From: DASXHD01 sp038239005
Lineage (GTDB): Bacteria; Myxococcota_A; Polyangia; Polyangiales; Polyangiaceae
Direction of reading: 5' to 3'
Assembly (NCBI GenBank): GCA_038239005.1
Contig: JBBSFE010000026.1
Location: 1 to 54,298, forward strand
DNA length: 54,298 bases
Shown here: positions 18,175-26,109 of the stretch, piece after piece
Layout of the letters: each line of letters starts with the position of its first letter
How positions within the stretch are numbered: position 1 is the first letter of the stretch
Notes under the pieces: generated by a model
Database searches by the model: none
Seen by the model: only the letters and a program-made list of their open reading frames with translations
Told to the model about the DNA's origin: nothing
Position numbers and translations under genes: made by a program

Positions 18175-20208
18175 ATGCGCTGGTTCGTTGCGGGTCTCCT
18201 GGCGGTGGCCGCTTGTTTGCCGACGCACGAGCTCATTTCGCTCGACGAAGCCGGGCTCTCGGACTCGAGCTTGAACGGCGACGACGCGGGCAAGCTCGAC
18301 GTAGATCTCGGAGACCCGTTTGCCATCCTCGGTCTCTCGCCTTCGCATGGGCCCTTCACGGGTGGAACGCGAACCCTCATCGCGGGGCGCGGGTTCACTT
18401 CGTCGCTGCGCGTCTTCGTCGGCGGCACCGAGATCGCGGCGAGCGATATTTTTGCGAGTGATCCTACGCGCGCAGCGATCACGACGCCGCCGGGTGCGCC
18501 CGGCCCGGCTGACGTGAAAGTCCGCAACGACATCACCGCGCTCGAGCGAACTCTTCCTCAAGGGTTCTTGTACGACGCCATTGCGCTCACGCCGACCACC
18601 GGCGCAACGACCGGCGGCACGCGCCTCGCCATCCAAGGTAGCGGGACAACTTGGGCGCTTGGTACCACGGTAACTGTGGATGGCGCAGCGTGCACGAACG
18701 TGCAAGTCGTCGACACCACCCACCTCTTTTGCACCACGCCAGCCGACACACACGGCGCGAAGGATGTCGTCGTCACGGCGCAAGATGCGAGCAGCGTGCA
18801 AGCGCGTGAAGCATTCACATACGACGACTCGCCCGATGGGTATCGCGGCGGGCTCACCGGCGGCGCGCTCAATGGGCATCTCAAAGTGCTCGTGCTCGAT
18901 GCATGGACGGGGTTTGCCGTTCCGGGCGCGAAGGCCATCGTCGGCAATAGCGCAGCAACGGCGCTCGTCGGTGTCACCGATGGCTCGGGCGCCGCAACGT
19001 TCGACGACGTCTCGCTCACAGGCGCGGTCACGGTGACGGCCGCGGAGAAGTGCCATCAACCGCTCACTTTCGTGGACGATCCCGTCGACACCGTGACGGC
19101 TTATCTATCGCCCATCCTCGATGTGTCGTGTGCGTCGGGTGATCCGCAAACGATCAGCGGGACGCCGCAAGACGTCGGCGAGATTTCTGGCGAGCTCATC
19201 TTCCCGACCGGCATCGAGTTCCAAACCAAAGGCGACTGGACAGGCGTTCCAAAACCGATCGGCTCACACGAGCGTCGCGCGGCGTACGTGTTCGTTTCGA
19301 CGTCGAACCCACTGCAGACGTATCAACAGCCCGACTCCACGAACGCAACGACCGAAGCCTCGCCCGGGCAAAACGGTTACGCGTATTCGCTGACGACCTT
19401 GCCCGGCAACGTGACGCTCTATGCGCTCGCGGGCATCGAAGACACCATCAACAACCCCGCTCACTTCATGCCGTACGTGATGGGCGTGCAGCGCGGTGTG
19501 CCCGTCGTGCCGAACACGCAAACCGTGCAAGTCGACATCAAGATGAATCTCTTGCTCGACCACGCCGTGCAGATGATTCCGAAGCCGCCGACGACGACCT
19601 ATCGCGGTCCCGACCGCCTCCAAGCGCAAGTCGCGGTGAGCGTGGCTCAAGGGCTTTACGCTCCGATCCCGAGCGGTGATCAGCTCGTGCTCTTGCCGAC
19701 GTCGGCAACACTCTCTTTCGTCGGGTTGCCCGCGCTTGCGGGCGCGCTCACGGGCGAGTCGTATTCGATGTCCGCAACGGCGGCGACGGGCACCTACTTG
19801 CAAGCGCCGGGCTCCGTGATTTCGCGCGTGCTGACGAACAACGCAAATGTGCCGGTGACGCTCAGCGGGTTCTTGCCGATCCCCGCGCTCTCTACGCCGG
19901 GCCTCGGCGCATGGGACGGGAAAACCGTGAGCTTCACCGAGAGCGCCCCGATCGATCTCGTCGTGATGAGCGTGAGCACTGGCGGCGGTCTCGTGACGTG
20001 GTCGGTCGTGAGCCCGGGCGAGACGTCGTTCCTCTTGCCGGATCTCGCCGCGATCGACCCGAAGCTCGCGCTCAAGAAAGGCTCCATCGTGACCGAAACG
20101 TTCGTCGCACGCATCGCGGGCTTTTCGTATGCGTCGCTGCGATCGGGCCAGCTGTCGACCTCCGCGTGGGATTCGTACGCGTTCGATTCTCTCAGCGGCG
20201 CTTACTAG
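18175..20208 (+). CDS. IPT/TIG-domain lipoprotein
   Basis: Lipoprotein of 677 aa. The ATG at 18175 begins MRWFVAGLLAVAAC (Cys14 is the first candidate for lipidation); a longer in-frame start has no signal peptide. Two immunoglobulin-like IPT/TIG domains follow, recognised by ILGLSPSHGPFTGGTR with GRGFTSSLRVFVGG, and by LTPTTGATTGGTRLAIQGSG with VTVDGAACTNVQV. Then comes a carboxypeptidase-regulatory-like segment (LKVLVLDAWTGFAVPGAKAIVG, a typical decorated beta-sandwich) and a long beta-rich C-terminal part of unknown class. IPT domains occur in cell-surface and adhesion proteins. The TAG stop shares its G with the GTG start of the next gene (taGTG), so the two are probably translated together and may act as a pair. 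Confidence 0.78.
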   Translation: MRWFVAGLLAVAACLPTHELISLDEAGLSDSSLNGDDAGKLDVDLGDPFAILGLSPSHGPFTGGTRTLIAGRGFTSSLRVFVGGTEIAASDIFASDPTRAAITTPPGAPGPADVKVRNDITALERTLPQGFLYDAIALTPTTGATTGGTRLAIQGSGTTWALGTTVTVDGAACTNVQVVDTTHLFCTTPADTHGAKDVVVTAQDASSVQAREAFTYDDSPDGYRGGLTGGALNGHLKVLVLDAWTGFAVPGAKAIVGNSAATALVGVTDGSGAATFDDVSLTGAVTVTAAEKCHQPLTFVDDPVDTVTAYLSPILDVSCASGDPQTISGTPQDVGEISGELIFPTGIEFQTKGDWTGVPKPIGSHERRAAYVFVSTSNPLQTYQQPDSTNATTEASPGQNGYAYSLTTLPGNVTLYALAGIEDTINNPAHFMPYVMGVQRGVPVVPNTQTVQVDIKMNLLLDHAVQMIPKPPTTTYRGPDRLQAQVAVSVAQGLYAPIPSGDQLVLLPTSATLSFVGLPALAGALTGESYSMSATAATGTYLQAPGSVISRVLTNNANVPVTLSGFLPIPALSTPGLGAWDGKTVSFTESAPIDLVVMSVSTGGGLVTWSVVSPGETSFLLPDLAAIDPKLALKKGSIVTETFVARIAGFSYASLRSGQLSTSAWDSYAFDSLSGAY

Positions 20209-22148
20209 TGAGAGTGCGGGTCGCGCTCGGCGTCGTGCTCGCGCTCTCGGCGTGCCGATTCGATTCGGCGTATCGCGACACGGCCGCGCAACCACCGCCA
20301 CCGACGTGCACTGCCGGAACGATTCAATGCCGCAGCGATGTGCTGTCGAAATGCAACGACGCGCAAACCGAATGGGACCCGCTCGACGACTGCGGCGCGA
20401 AAGGCCTCGTATGCGCCTCGACGTTGCTCGCGTGCGCGCCATGCAACCCCGGCAATGGTGCCTGCAAAGGTCAGCTCACCGAAGTCTGCAAGAGCGATGG
20501 CAGCGGCTACGACACCGGCGCCACGTGTGATCCGACGCAAGGCTACGCATGCCGCGGCGGCGCGTGCATCGAGCTGTGTCAGGAAGCCGATCAACTTCAC
20601 TCGAACGTGGGTTGCGAATATTGGGCTGCCGATCTGGACAACGCCGTCGTGAGCGCGGCGCTCAACGCAGCGTCGCAACAATTTGCGATTGTCGTGTCGA
20701 ACGCCGAGCCAGACGTCGTCACCAACGTCACCATCGACGAAGACGACGCCGATGTCGGAGAAGTCGCGAATTTGCGCGTCGTCGCGACGGCCACGATTCC
20801 CGCGGGGAGCCTCGAGGTCTTCAAGCTCGGCCCACGCGAGGTCGATGGGTCACCGCCCGGGCAGTTCAACACCGGAACGGGCACTGCGCTTTCGCGACAT
20901 GCTTATCGCGTGCGCGCGTCGATGCCGATCGTGGCGTATCAGTTCAACCCGCTCGAGAACGTGAACGTGTTCTCGAACGATGCGTCGCAGCTCCTGCCCG
21001 TGTCGGCCATCGCGACGAGCTCGGGCGCAACGACGTATCTCGTCAACACGTGGCCGCAGACCATCGCCACGAGCGAAGTGCCCTCGCAGAATTTTGGCCT
21101 CGATTTGCGTTCGTTCGTTGCCATCGTTGCGACACGCGCCGACACGCACGTTCACGTCGTGCCGAGCACGCGCGTGATTCCGGGCGGCCCATTTTCAGGC
21201 GGGATTGACCCCGGCGCCGGCACGGACATGACGTTGCAACCGTTCGAGGTGCTCAACCTCGAGTCGGGCGAGTTCAACGGCGACTTCACCGGAACATCGA
21301 TCGCTTCCGATCAACCCGTTGCGGTGTTTCCGGGCAGCGAGGCCTCTGACGCGCCGTTTTACACGACGATCGCCGATCGATTTTGCTGCGCCGACCACCT
21401 CGAAGATCAGTTGCCGCCGATTCACACCGTCGGCAAACGTTACGCGCTCGCGCGCATGCCGAGCCGCACGAAGATGGTCGTGGCTGCGGGCGCGGACATC
21501 GGCGCAGTCGACGAGCCCGAGCTTTATCGCGTGCTCGCCGTTGCCGCGGGCAAGACGCACATCTCGACGACGCTCCCACCCCCAAACGACGTCTTCGATC
21601 TCGACACGGGCAAAGACGTCGTGCTCGTCGCACACCAAGACTTCGTGCTCACCGCATCGCAACCCGCGATCGTGATGGACGTTCAAGTGAGCCAGCAAGC
21701 CGCGGGCGTCCCCAACGGGTTACCTGGCGGCGATCCGAGCATCACGTACGTTTCACCGATCGAGCAGTGGCGCGCGGACTACGTGCTGCTCACGCCGGAC
21801 AAATACAATTTCGATTTTCTCGTCATCAGCGCGCCGAGCGATGCGCACGTCTATCTCGACAGCCTCTTGCTCGACGCAACCACTTGCGAAATCGCGCCCG
21901 GGGACGGATTGAGCGCAGCCGAGCGCGGCTCGAGCACGCCGGCGTATTTGGCTTACCGGTGTCAGCTGTCGTTTCCGATCATCGACGCAACGAAGAATCC
22001 ACCCGTGATTACGGCGGGCCGGCAGAACGACGGCGCGCATCACGTTCAGGCGGACGAGCCCGTTGGGATCGTCGTGTACGGGTTTGATGGGTTTGTCAGC
22101 TACGCATATGCGGGCGGGACGGACTTGAAGACGATTTACGTTCCGTAG
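20208..22148 (+). CDS. IgGFc-binding N-terminal-like lipoprotein
   Basis: Lipoprotein of 646 aa starting at a GTG that overlaps the previous stop by one base; the next GTG, six bases on, is the alternative. The signal VRVRVALGVVLALSAC gives Cys16. Residues 30-130 are a Cys-rich module (CNDAQTEWDPLDDCG, CNPGNGACKG, CRGGACIELC) like the stalk regions of myxobacterial surface proteins. The remaining 500 residues match the IgGFc-binding N-terminal family: a beta-propeller-like repeat with FAIVVSNAEP, MPIVAYQFNP, SNDASQLLPV and the hallmark FCCADHLEDQLPP. This family is abundant in myxobacteria, and immunoglobulin binding by bacterial members is not established. The coding sequence ends just before the long hexamer array. 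Confidence 0.82.
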   Translation: MRVRVALGVVLALSACRFDSAYRDTAAQPPPPTCTAGTIQCRSDVLSKCNDAQTEWDPLDDCGAKGLVCASTLLACAPCNPGNGACKGQLTEVCKSDGSGYDTGATCDPTQGYACRGGACIELCQEADQLHSNVGCEYWAADLDNAVVSAALNAASQQFAIVVSNAEPDVVTNVTIDEDDADVGEVANLRVVATATIPAGSLEVFKLGPREVDGSPPGQFNTGTGTALSRHAYRVRASMPIVAYQFNPLENVNVFSNDASQLLPVSAIATSSGATTYLVNTWPQTIATSEVPSQNFGLDLRSFVAIVATRADTHVHVVPSTRVIPGGPFSGGIDPGAGTDMTLQPFEVLNLESGEFNGDFTGTSIASDQPVAVFPGSEASDAPFYTTIADRFCCADHLEDQLPPIHTVGKRYALARMPSRTKMVVAAGADIGAVDEPELYRVLAVAAGKTHISTTLPPPNDVFDLDTGKDVVLVAHQDFVLTASQPAIVMDVQVSQQAAGVPNGLPGGDPSITYVSPIEQWRADYVLLTPDKYNFDFLVISAPSDAHVYLDSLLLDATTCEIAPGDGLSAAERGSSTPAYLAYRCQLSFPIIDATKNPPVITAGRQNDGAHHVQADEPVGIVVYGFDGFVSYAYAGGTDLKTIYVP

Positions 22149-22160
22149 CGCCTGCGCGTT

Positions 22161-22256
22161 GCGTTTGCGTTTGCGTTTGCGTTTGCGTTTGCGTTTGCGT
22201 GAGCGTTTGCGTTTGCGTTTGCGTTTGCGTGCGCGTTTGCGTTTGCGTGAGCGTTT
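22161..22256. repeat. Tandem hexamer array (GCGTTT, 16 units)
   Basis: Sixteen consecutive 6-bp units follow the IgGFc-binding-like gene. Thirteen are exactly GCGTTT. Three variants, GCGTGA (twice) and GCGTGC, break the array into blocks of 6, 4, 2 and 1. There are no spacers, so this is not a CRISPR. Shorter relatives occur at 17067, 17803 and 40608. Slipped-strand expansion is likely. Confidence 0.95.
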
Positions 22257-22326
22257 GCGGGAGAGGAGAGCCTTAGGGGGCTGCTAGGTGGGGCTCTCTG
22301 GGTCGTTTTATTTTCGCGCGGTGCTC

Positions 22327-22404
22327 GGGCGCGTCAAGGACGACGCCAGGAGGCGTCGCCGCTTCGCTGCGCTCCGCGGTGCCTTCGGCATCCTTGACGC
22401 GCCC
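22327..22404. other. Cloverleaf-like inverted-repeat element
   Basis: A perfect 14-bp inverted repeat (GGGCGCGTCAAGGA at 22327-22340 and its complement at 22391-22404) encloses 50 bp that can fold into three small hairpins: CGACGCC-4-GGCGTCG (22341-22358), CCGC-13-GCGG (22359-22379) and TGCC-TTC-GGCA (22380-22390). The whole has an outer stem plus three arms. It is not a tRNA: there is no anticodon loop of the right shape and no TTCGA loop. It lies 59 bp before the four-helix-bundle gene. It could be a REP/MITE-type element, a structured RNA or a protein-binding site. No second copy was seen in the window. Confidence 0.6.
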
Positions 22405-22462
22405 TCCGCTCCGCGCGCTGGGGGCTTGCGATCGATTGCCGATTGCGAAGGAGTTGTTGAAC

Positions 22463-22789
22463 ATGTTGAGAATTTATTTCGTGGCTTTGGAAATGTGTCG
22501 CGATGTTGCTCGGGTGGCCAAAGAAATTGAACGGCACGACAAGAACCTTGCTGATCAAATTCGACGCGCTGGGCCTAGCGTCGCCTTGAACATCGCCGAA
22601 GGGAGTGGGGCGTACGGCGGGAATCGAAGGCAGCGGTATCACACCGCGATGGGGAGCGCGGGGGAGGTCAGCGCTTGTTACGATTGTGCGGAATACATGG
22701 GTTACATCGCGCCGCTCGCGAAGGTCGTTCGCGAGCGGCCGATGATCATTCGCAACACGTTGGTGAACGTGCTGGGCCTCAGACGATGA
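22463..22789 (+). CDS. Four-helix-bundle protein (S23/IVP family)
   Basis: Protein of 108 aa in the family first known from open frames inside 23S rRNA intervening sequences; free-standing members are common in bacteria. The ATG at 22463 is chosen because GAAGGAG lies at 22447-22453 at normal spacing and the protein then begins with the usual helix (VALEMCRDVARVAKEIERHD). The family signature LADQIRRAGPSVALNIAEGSG is complete, and later helices follow around YDCAEYMGYI. No rRNA is nearby, so this is not an intervening sequence. The Avd proteins of diversity-generating retroelements share this fold, but no reverse transcriptase is present. It converges with the metalloprotease gene. The molecular function of free-standing members is unknown; nucleic-acid binding is plausible. 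Confidence 0.88.
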   Translation: MLRIYFVALEMCRDVARVAKEIERHDKNLADQIRRAGPSVALNIAEGSGAYGGNRRQRYHTAMGSAGEVSACYDCAEYMGYIAPLAKVVRERPMIIRNTLVNVLGLRR

Positions 22790-22790
22790 G

Positions 22791-22839
22791 GTTAACGCGT
22801 ACGCCAACGCGTGGGCGCGCGCGTGTGCGGGGCGTTAAC
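22791..22839. terminator. Inverted repeat between convergent genes
   Basis: GTTAACGC at 22791-22798 and GCGTTAAC at 22832-22839 pair across a GC-rich 33-bp centre, between the four-helix-bundle gene and the convergent metalloprotease gene, whose stop lies in the right arm. The position suits a bidirectional terminator, but there is no T-run, so efficiency is uncertain. Confidence 0.4.
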
Positions 22840-24706
22840 GGAACGTGATCGGGCCGATGGGCCATGGAGACAACAGCGGCGTGCGCGACGCGGGTCCCGA
22901 TTGGCGGATCACGCGGGCGCATTCGGCGACCGTCAACCGGCGCGGCCCGAACGGCGACGCATCCGAGGCGTCGGAGTCCATCAGCAAGGTCGGCGTGTCG
23001 ACGGCGTAGTCGTCCGGGTGGCCAGGCGCCTCCAAGAGAACGTGCCCGAGCTCGTGGGCCAGCGTGAAGCTCGAGCGCCGCGCGCGGATCCCGCCGCGGT
23101 CGAGGAGGACGACGTTGCGCATGCTCGGCGAGTCGCCGGTAATGAACGATTCGCCGATGCGGCCCGTGCCCGCGAAATACGGGACCACGATGAGGTCGAT
23201 CGTCGTCGGGTCGCCGTCGTCGAGGGCTTTGATCAAGGTGCGTTCTTCGAGCGTGCCGGCCATCGAGTCCATGTCGCCAAAGTGCTCGATGCCATCGGCG
23301 GGGTCGACCGCGCCGATGCGCACGCTCAGCGTTGCGTCGGTGGTGGCTTTGCCGTGGGGTGAGTCGAGCGATGCGAGCGTGCCGCTCAAGCGTTTCACCG
23401 AGAGGTCGACGCTGTTCATCGCGCCGGGGAGAATGCGCGCGTTCGACGACACGGTGACGACGAAGCCAGCGTGCGTGATCGCTGCGGCCACTTCATGCGC
23501 GACGCGATCGGGCGTGGCGCCGCGCGCGATGGTGACGTCGATGGCTTTGCCGTCGACGCGGAGATCGATTTTGCCGCCACTCGCGGGCAGGCCCAGATCG
23601 TCGCCAATCGAAAGGAGATGGCGCGGCGGCGGGTCGACGACGCTCACTTCGACTTTGCTTGCCTCACCGAAGCTGAGACCGCATTGGCCCCACGTCGCAG
23701 ATGCGAGCGCGAGCTCGGCACGAAGCATGGCGATGGCGCCTGCGTCGTTGCCGCCGATTGCGGGCGCGCCACCCATCGTCGCGCGGAGCACGAACGTGCG
23801 GATGCGGATGCGATAGCGGCCAATCGAGCCGACGTCGCTCACGCGTGGGCCAAGAACGCGAATGGCTTGCTTGCGCCCGCCCGAACGAACGACAATCGCG
23901 CCGCCGACCTCCGAACGAAGCGAACGATCGACCACGAGCGGGTGAGCGCGGTCGACGTCGTCGACGACGAAACGAAGCGGAGACGTTTCGACGCAGTGCA
24001 CGCCCGGGATCACGTCAGGGCATGTGGTTGGCGCGAGCGCGACATGTGCGAGCGCGTCGAGCTTCACGCCGCTCGCGCTGTACGATTCGATGGTGGCGTC
24101 GAGATCGGTTTCGCCGTCCGGAATTTGGATGACGGCGCGCAATGCGTCCGTGTCGAGTGATGACTCGCGCGAGCCAAGCGCGGCGGGCGGCGTCCGATCG
24201 AGCGACGCGTGACTTTTCGCGAGGTCGACCTTCTTTCCGTCGATGTCGCGCATGACGACGCCGCGAACGTCGAGCGTGATGGGTTTCTCGCGTCCATTTT
24301 TCAGCTGCGCCACGACCGTGACGCGACCCGGGGCGAGACCTTGCCACGCCGCGCCTGCGACAACACGCGCGCCCGGTTGAAGCGCGTGCGCACCCGACCA
24401 CACGCGCGCCTTGCCCGTGCCGCCGGTGAAGTGCAGCGTCGAGCCTTCGAGCGAGGCGTCGAGCGCGACGAGATCGGCGCGGCCGTCGTTGGAGAGTGCG
24501 TCCGCTTCGCCGTCGGGTTTGCCGTCGACGTCGTCGTCGTCGGTGTCGGCCATCAACGTGACGGCAAGCGGCGCGGTGTGATCAGCCGCGGCATGGCTGA
24601 CGTGCGTGAGGCTCGCGGAGAGCGTGAGGCTCGCGGAGAGCGTGAGGCTCGTGAGCACGACCACGCGCGCGAGCGGAGCTACTCGAGCCAGCCGAGGTGA
24701 ATCCAT
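22835..24706 (-). CDS. Putative secreted zinc metalloprotease
   Basis: Secreted protein of 623 aa. The ATG at 24706 (MDSPRLARVAPL) gives a signal peptide whose hydrophobic core SLTLSASLTLSASLT is encoded by an 18-bp tandem repeat; the frame extends 24 codons further upstream without a better signal. The first third is beta-rich with an acidic stretch (DTDDDDVDGKPDGEAD) like a calcium-binding linker. The zinc motif is HELGH at residues 551-555 followed by GH (H563), and LLMDSD about 20 residues on resembles the metzincin Met-turn. Metzincins normally have HExxHxxGxxH; here the third His is two residues late and Gly is displaced, so class membership is uncertain. It overlaps the end of the upstream HEAT-like gene by 28 bp. 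Confidence 0.7.
   Translation of the reverse strand: MDSPRLARVAPLARVVVLTSLTLSASLTLSASLTHVSHAAADHTAPLAVTLMADTDDDDVDGKPDGEADALSNDGRADLVALDASLEGSTLHFTGGTGKARVWSGAHALQPGARVVAGAAWQGLAPGRVTVVAQLKNGREKPITLDVRGVVMRDIDGKKVDLAKSHASLDRTPPAALGSRESSLDTDALRAVIQIPDGETDLDATIESYSASGVKLDALAHVALAPTTCPDVIPGVHCVETSPLRFVVDDVDRAHPLVVDRSLRSEVGGAIVVRSGGRKQAIRVLGPRVSDVGSIGRYRIRIRTFVLRATMGGAPAIGGNDAGAIAMLRAELALASATWGQCGLSFGEASKVEVSVVDPPPRHLLSIGDDLGLPASGGKIDLRVDGKAIDVTIARGATPDRVAHEVAAAITHAGFVVTVSSNARILPGAMNSVDLSVKRLSGTLASLDSPHGKATTDATLSVRIGAVDPADGIEHFGDMDSMAGTLEERTLIKALDDGDPTTIDLIVVPYFAGTGRIGESFITGDSPSMRNVVLLDRGGIRARRSSFTLAHELGHVLLEAPGHPDDYAVDTPTLLMDSDASDASPFGPRRLTVAECARVIRQSGPASRTPLLSPWPIGPITFR
24606..24651. repeat. 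18-bp tandem repeat in a signal peptide
   Basis: Two full copies and a 10-bp partial copy of an 18-bp unit (GTGAGGCTCGCGGAGAGC on the plus strand) occur in frame inside the metalloprotease gene. They encode repeated Ser-Leu-Thr-Leu-Ser-Ala in the hydrophobic core of the signal peptide. Confidence 0.92.
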
Positions 24707-26034
24707 CGCACGTGGGCTTCTGTGCAAACTTGGCTGCTGCCGTTCTTGCTGGCGGCTGCGCGCAAGAGCGAAGCCCACACGACGTTCGCGATGGAGCGGG
24801 ACGTCACGAGCTCGTCGGCGAGATCGCGCGCTTGGTCGTGCTCGCCGACATCCCAGAGTGCGGCCGCCGCGAGACCACGCAAATCTTCGCGACGCTGACC
24901 GCGCGCGACCGTGGCGAGCTCGCGGCGCAAGTCATCGCGACCGTAGTCGCGTGCGAGATGCATTGCGGCGCGCACGGCGGTTTCGTCTGCGAGTGGAAGC
25001 GGCTTCGCAAGCGCTTCGAGCATCGACTTCGCGGCGGTGGCCTTTGCTTGTGCGAGACGAAATAAAAACGTGGTGTCGCGATCGGCGCTCGGGCGATCGG
25101 AGAGGCGCGCGACGAGCTCGACCGTCGGTCGTGTGGGCGGTGGTAGTGGGAGTGCGCCGTTCTTCGAGCGCGCCCATGTCTCTTCGAGCGCCCACGTGAC
25201 GAGCGACCACGCGGCGCGCGAGCTTGCGGGACCCTCATCGGCGCGATCGTGCGCTTCATCGAGCGCGCCGCGGTCACCGGCTTTCGTTGCGACTTCGCCG
25301 AGCACGAGCCAGCGCCCGAGATGGCGCTCGGCTTCACCGAGGACGTAGAGCGCGCGCGCAATCGACGGCGACACGGCAGCGCGACGCGCGAGCGGAACGA
25401 AAATTTCGACGCATAGCGAAATGCGATGACTCTCTTTGATCATCGGTGCGAGCGACAAGAGATGCGCGCCGTTCGACTCGCCGCGCGCAACACGCGCGAC
25501 TTCGGCGCCGAACGCGAGATGCGACTGCCGGCTCGCGGCGATCTTCGACAAAATAGGGCCAATTTCTGGGTCGCTGCACGAGGCGGCGGCGCTCAGCGTG
25601 GCGGTGCCACCGGCGTCATCGGCCGAGAGTGCCTGGCGCAAGACGCCCGGCGCGGCCTTGTCGTTGCATTCTGCAAGTGATCGCACCGCGGCAACGTAGA
25701 GCTCGCGATCGAGCGTGCGGCGGCGCAAGAGAACGCGCAGCGCTTCGGCGAGCGACGCACGAATCTGCGGGCTCAGCGGGGCGACTGCGCGAAGAGCACC
25801 GGCAAGCTTCGCTTCGTTCGTGGGCCGGCGCTTGAGAGCTGCATCGATCTCCTCATCGAAACGCTCACGCGCAACTTTGCCAACGAGATCCGTTCGCGCA
25901 ACGCTCGGCGCTTCCTCGCGCGCCTGCCGACCGGAGACAGGCGAGGGAGAGCGTGAGGTGTGCGGCGACACGACCCGAGCTTTGGATACGCCGGGAGCCG
26001 GTGAGGTCGTTACGACGCGCGCTGTCTTTGCCAC
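24679..26034 (-). CDS. HEAT-like helical repeat protein
   Basis: Protein of 451 aa, Ala/Leu/Arg-rich and almost entirely helical. The GTG at 26034 follows a GGGGAGA site at good spacing; an ATG at 26106 would add 24 residues without such a site and would start 3 bp after the GH31 stop. The first 50 residues are a Pro/Ser/Val-rich linker. From about residue 70 on, paired helices of about 35 residues repeat (LAGALRAVAPLSPQIRASL, YVAAVRSLAECND, LAEALRVLLRRR). These look like HEAT or TPR units used for protein-protein contacts. No catalytic motif was seen and no signal peptide is obvious. It overlaps the metalloprotease start by 28 bp, so the two are probably co-expressed. Confidence 0.65.
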   Translation of the reverse strand: MAKTARVVTTSPAPGVSKARVVSPHTSRSPSPVSGRQAREEAPSVARTDLVGKVARERFDEEIDAALKRRPTNEAKLAGALRAVAPLSPQIRASLAEALRVLLRRRTLDRELYVAAVRSLAECNDKAAPGVLRQALSADDAGGTATLSAAASCSDPEIGPILSKIAASRQSHLAFGAEVARVARGESNGAHLLSLAPMIKESHRISLCVEIFVPLARRAAVSPSIARALYVLGEAERHLGRWLVLGEVATKAGDRGALDEAHDRADEGPASSRAAWSLVTWALEETWARSKNGALPLPPPTRPTVELVARLSDRPSADRDTTFLFRLAQAKATAAKSMLEALAKPLPLADETAVRAAMHLARDYGRDDLRRELATVARGQRREDLRGLAAAALWDVGEHDQARDLADELVTSRSIANVVWASLLRAAASKNGSSQVCTEAHVRWIHLGWLE

Positions 26035-26109
26035 CGACTCTCCCCGTCTCTCGTTTCGAGCAGCATAACAAGATCGCACGCCGACGCGATCCGTTTCTCT
26101 CTCCAACTT

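Noticed and set aside
22161..22256. Possible CRISPR array
   Set aside because: Units are 6 bp with no spacers, no cas genes in the window.
22327..22404. A tRNA gene in the cloverleaf-like element
   Set aside because: No anticodon-loop geometry, no T-loop sequence and arms of wrong length.
22463..22789. Diversity-generating retroelement (Avd)
   Set aside because: The fold is shared, but there is no reverse transcriptase or template/variable repeat pair in the window.
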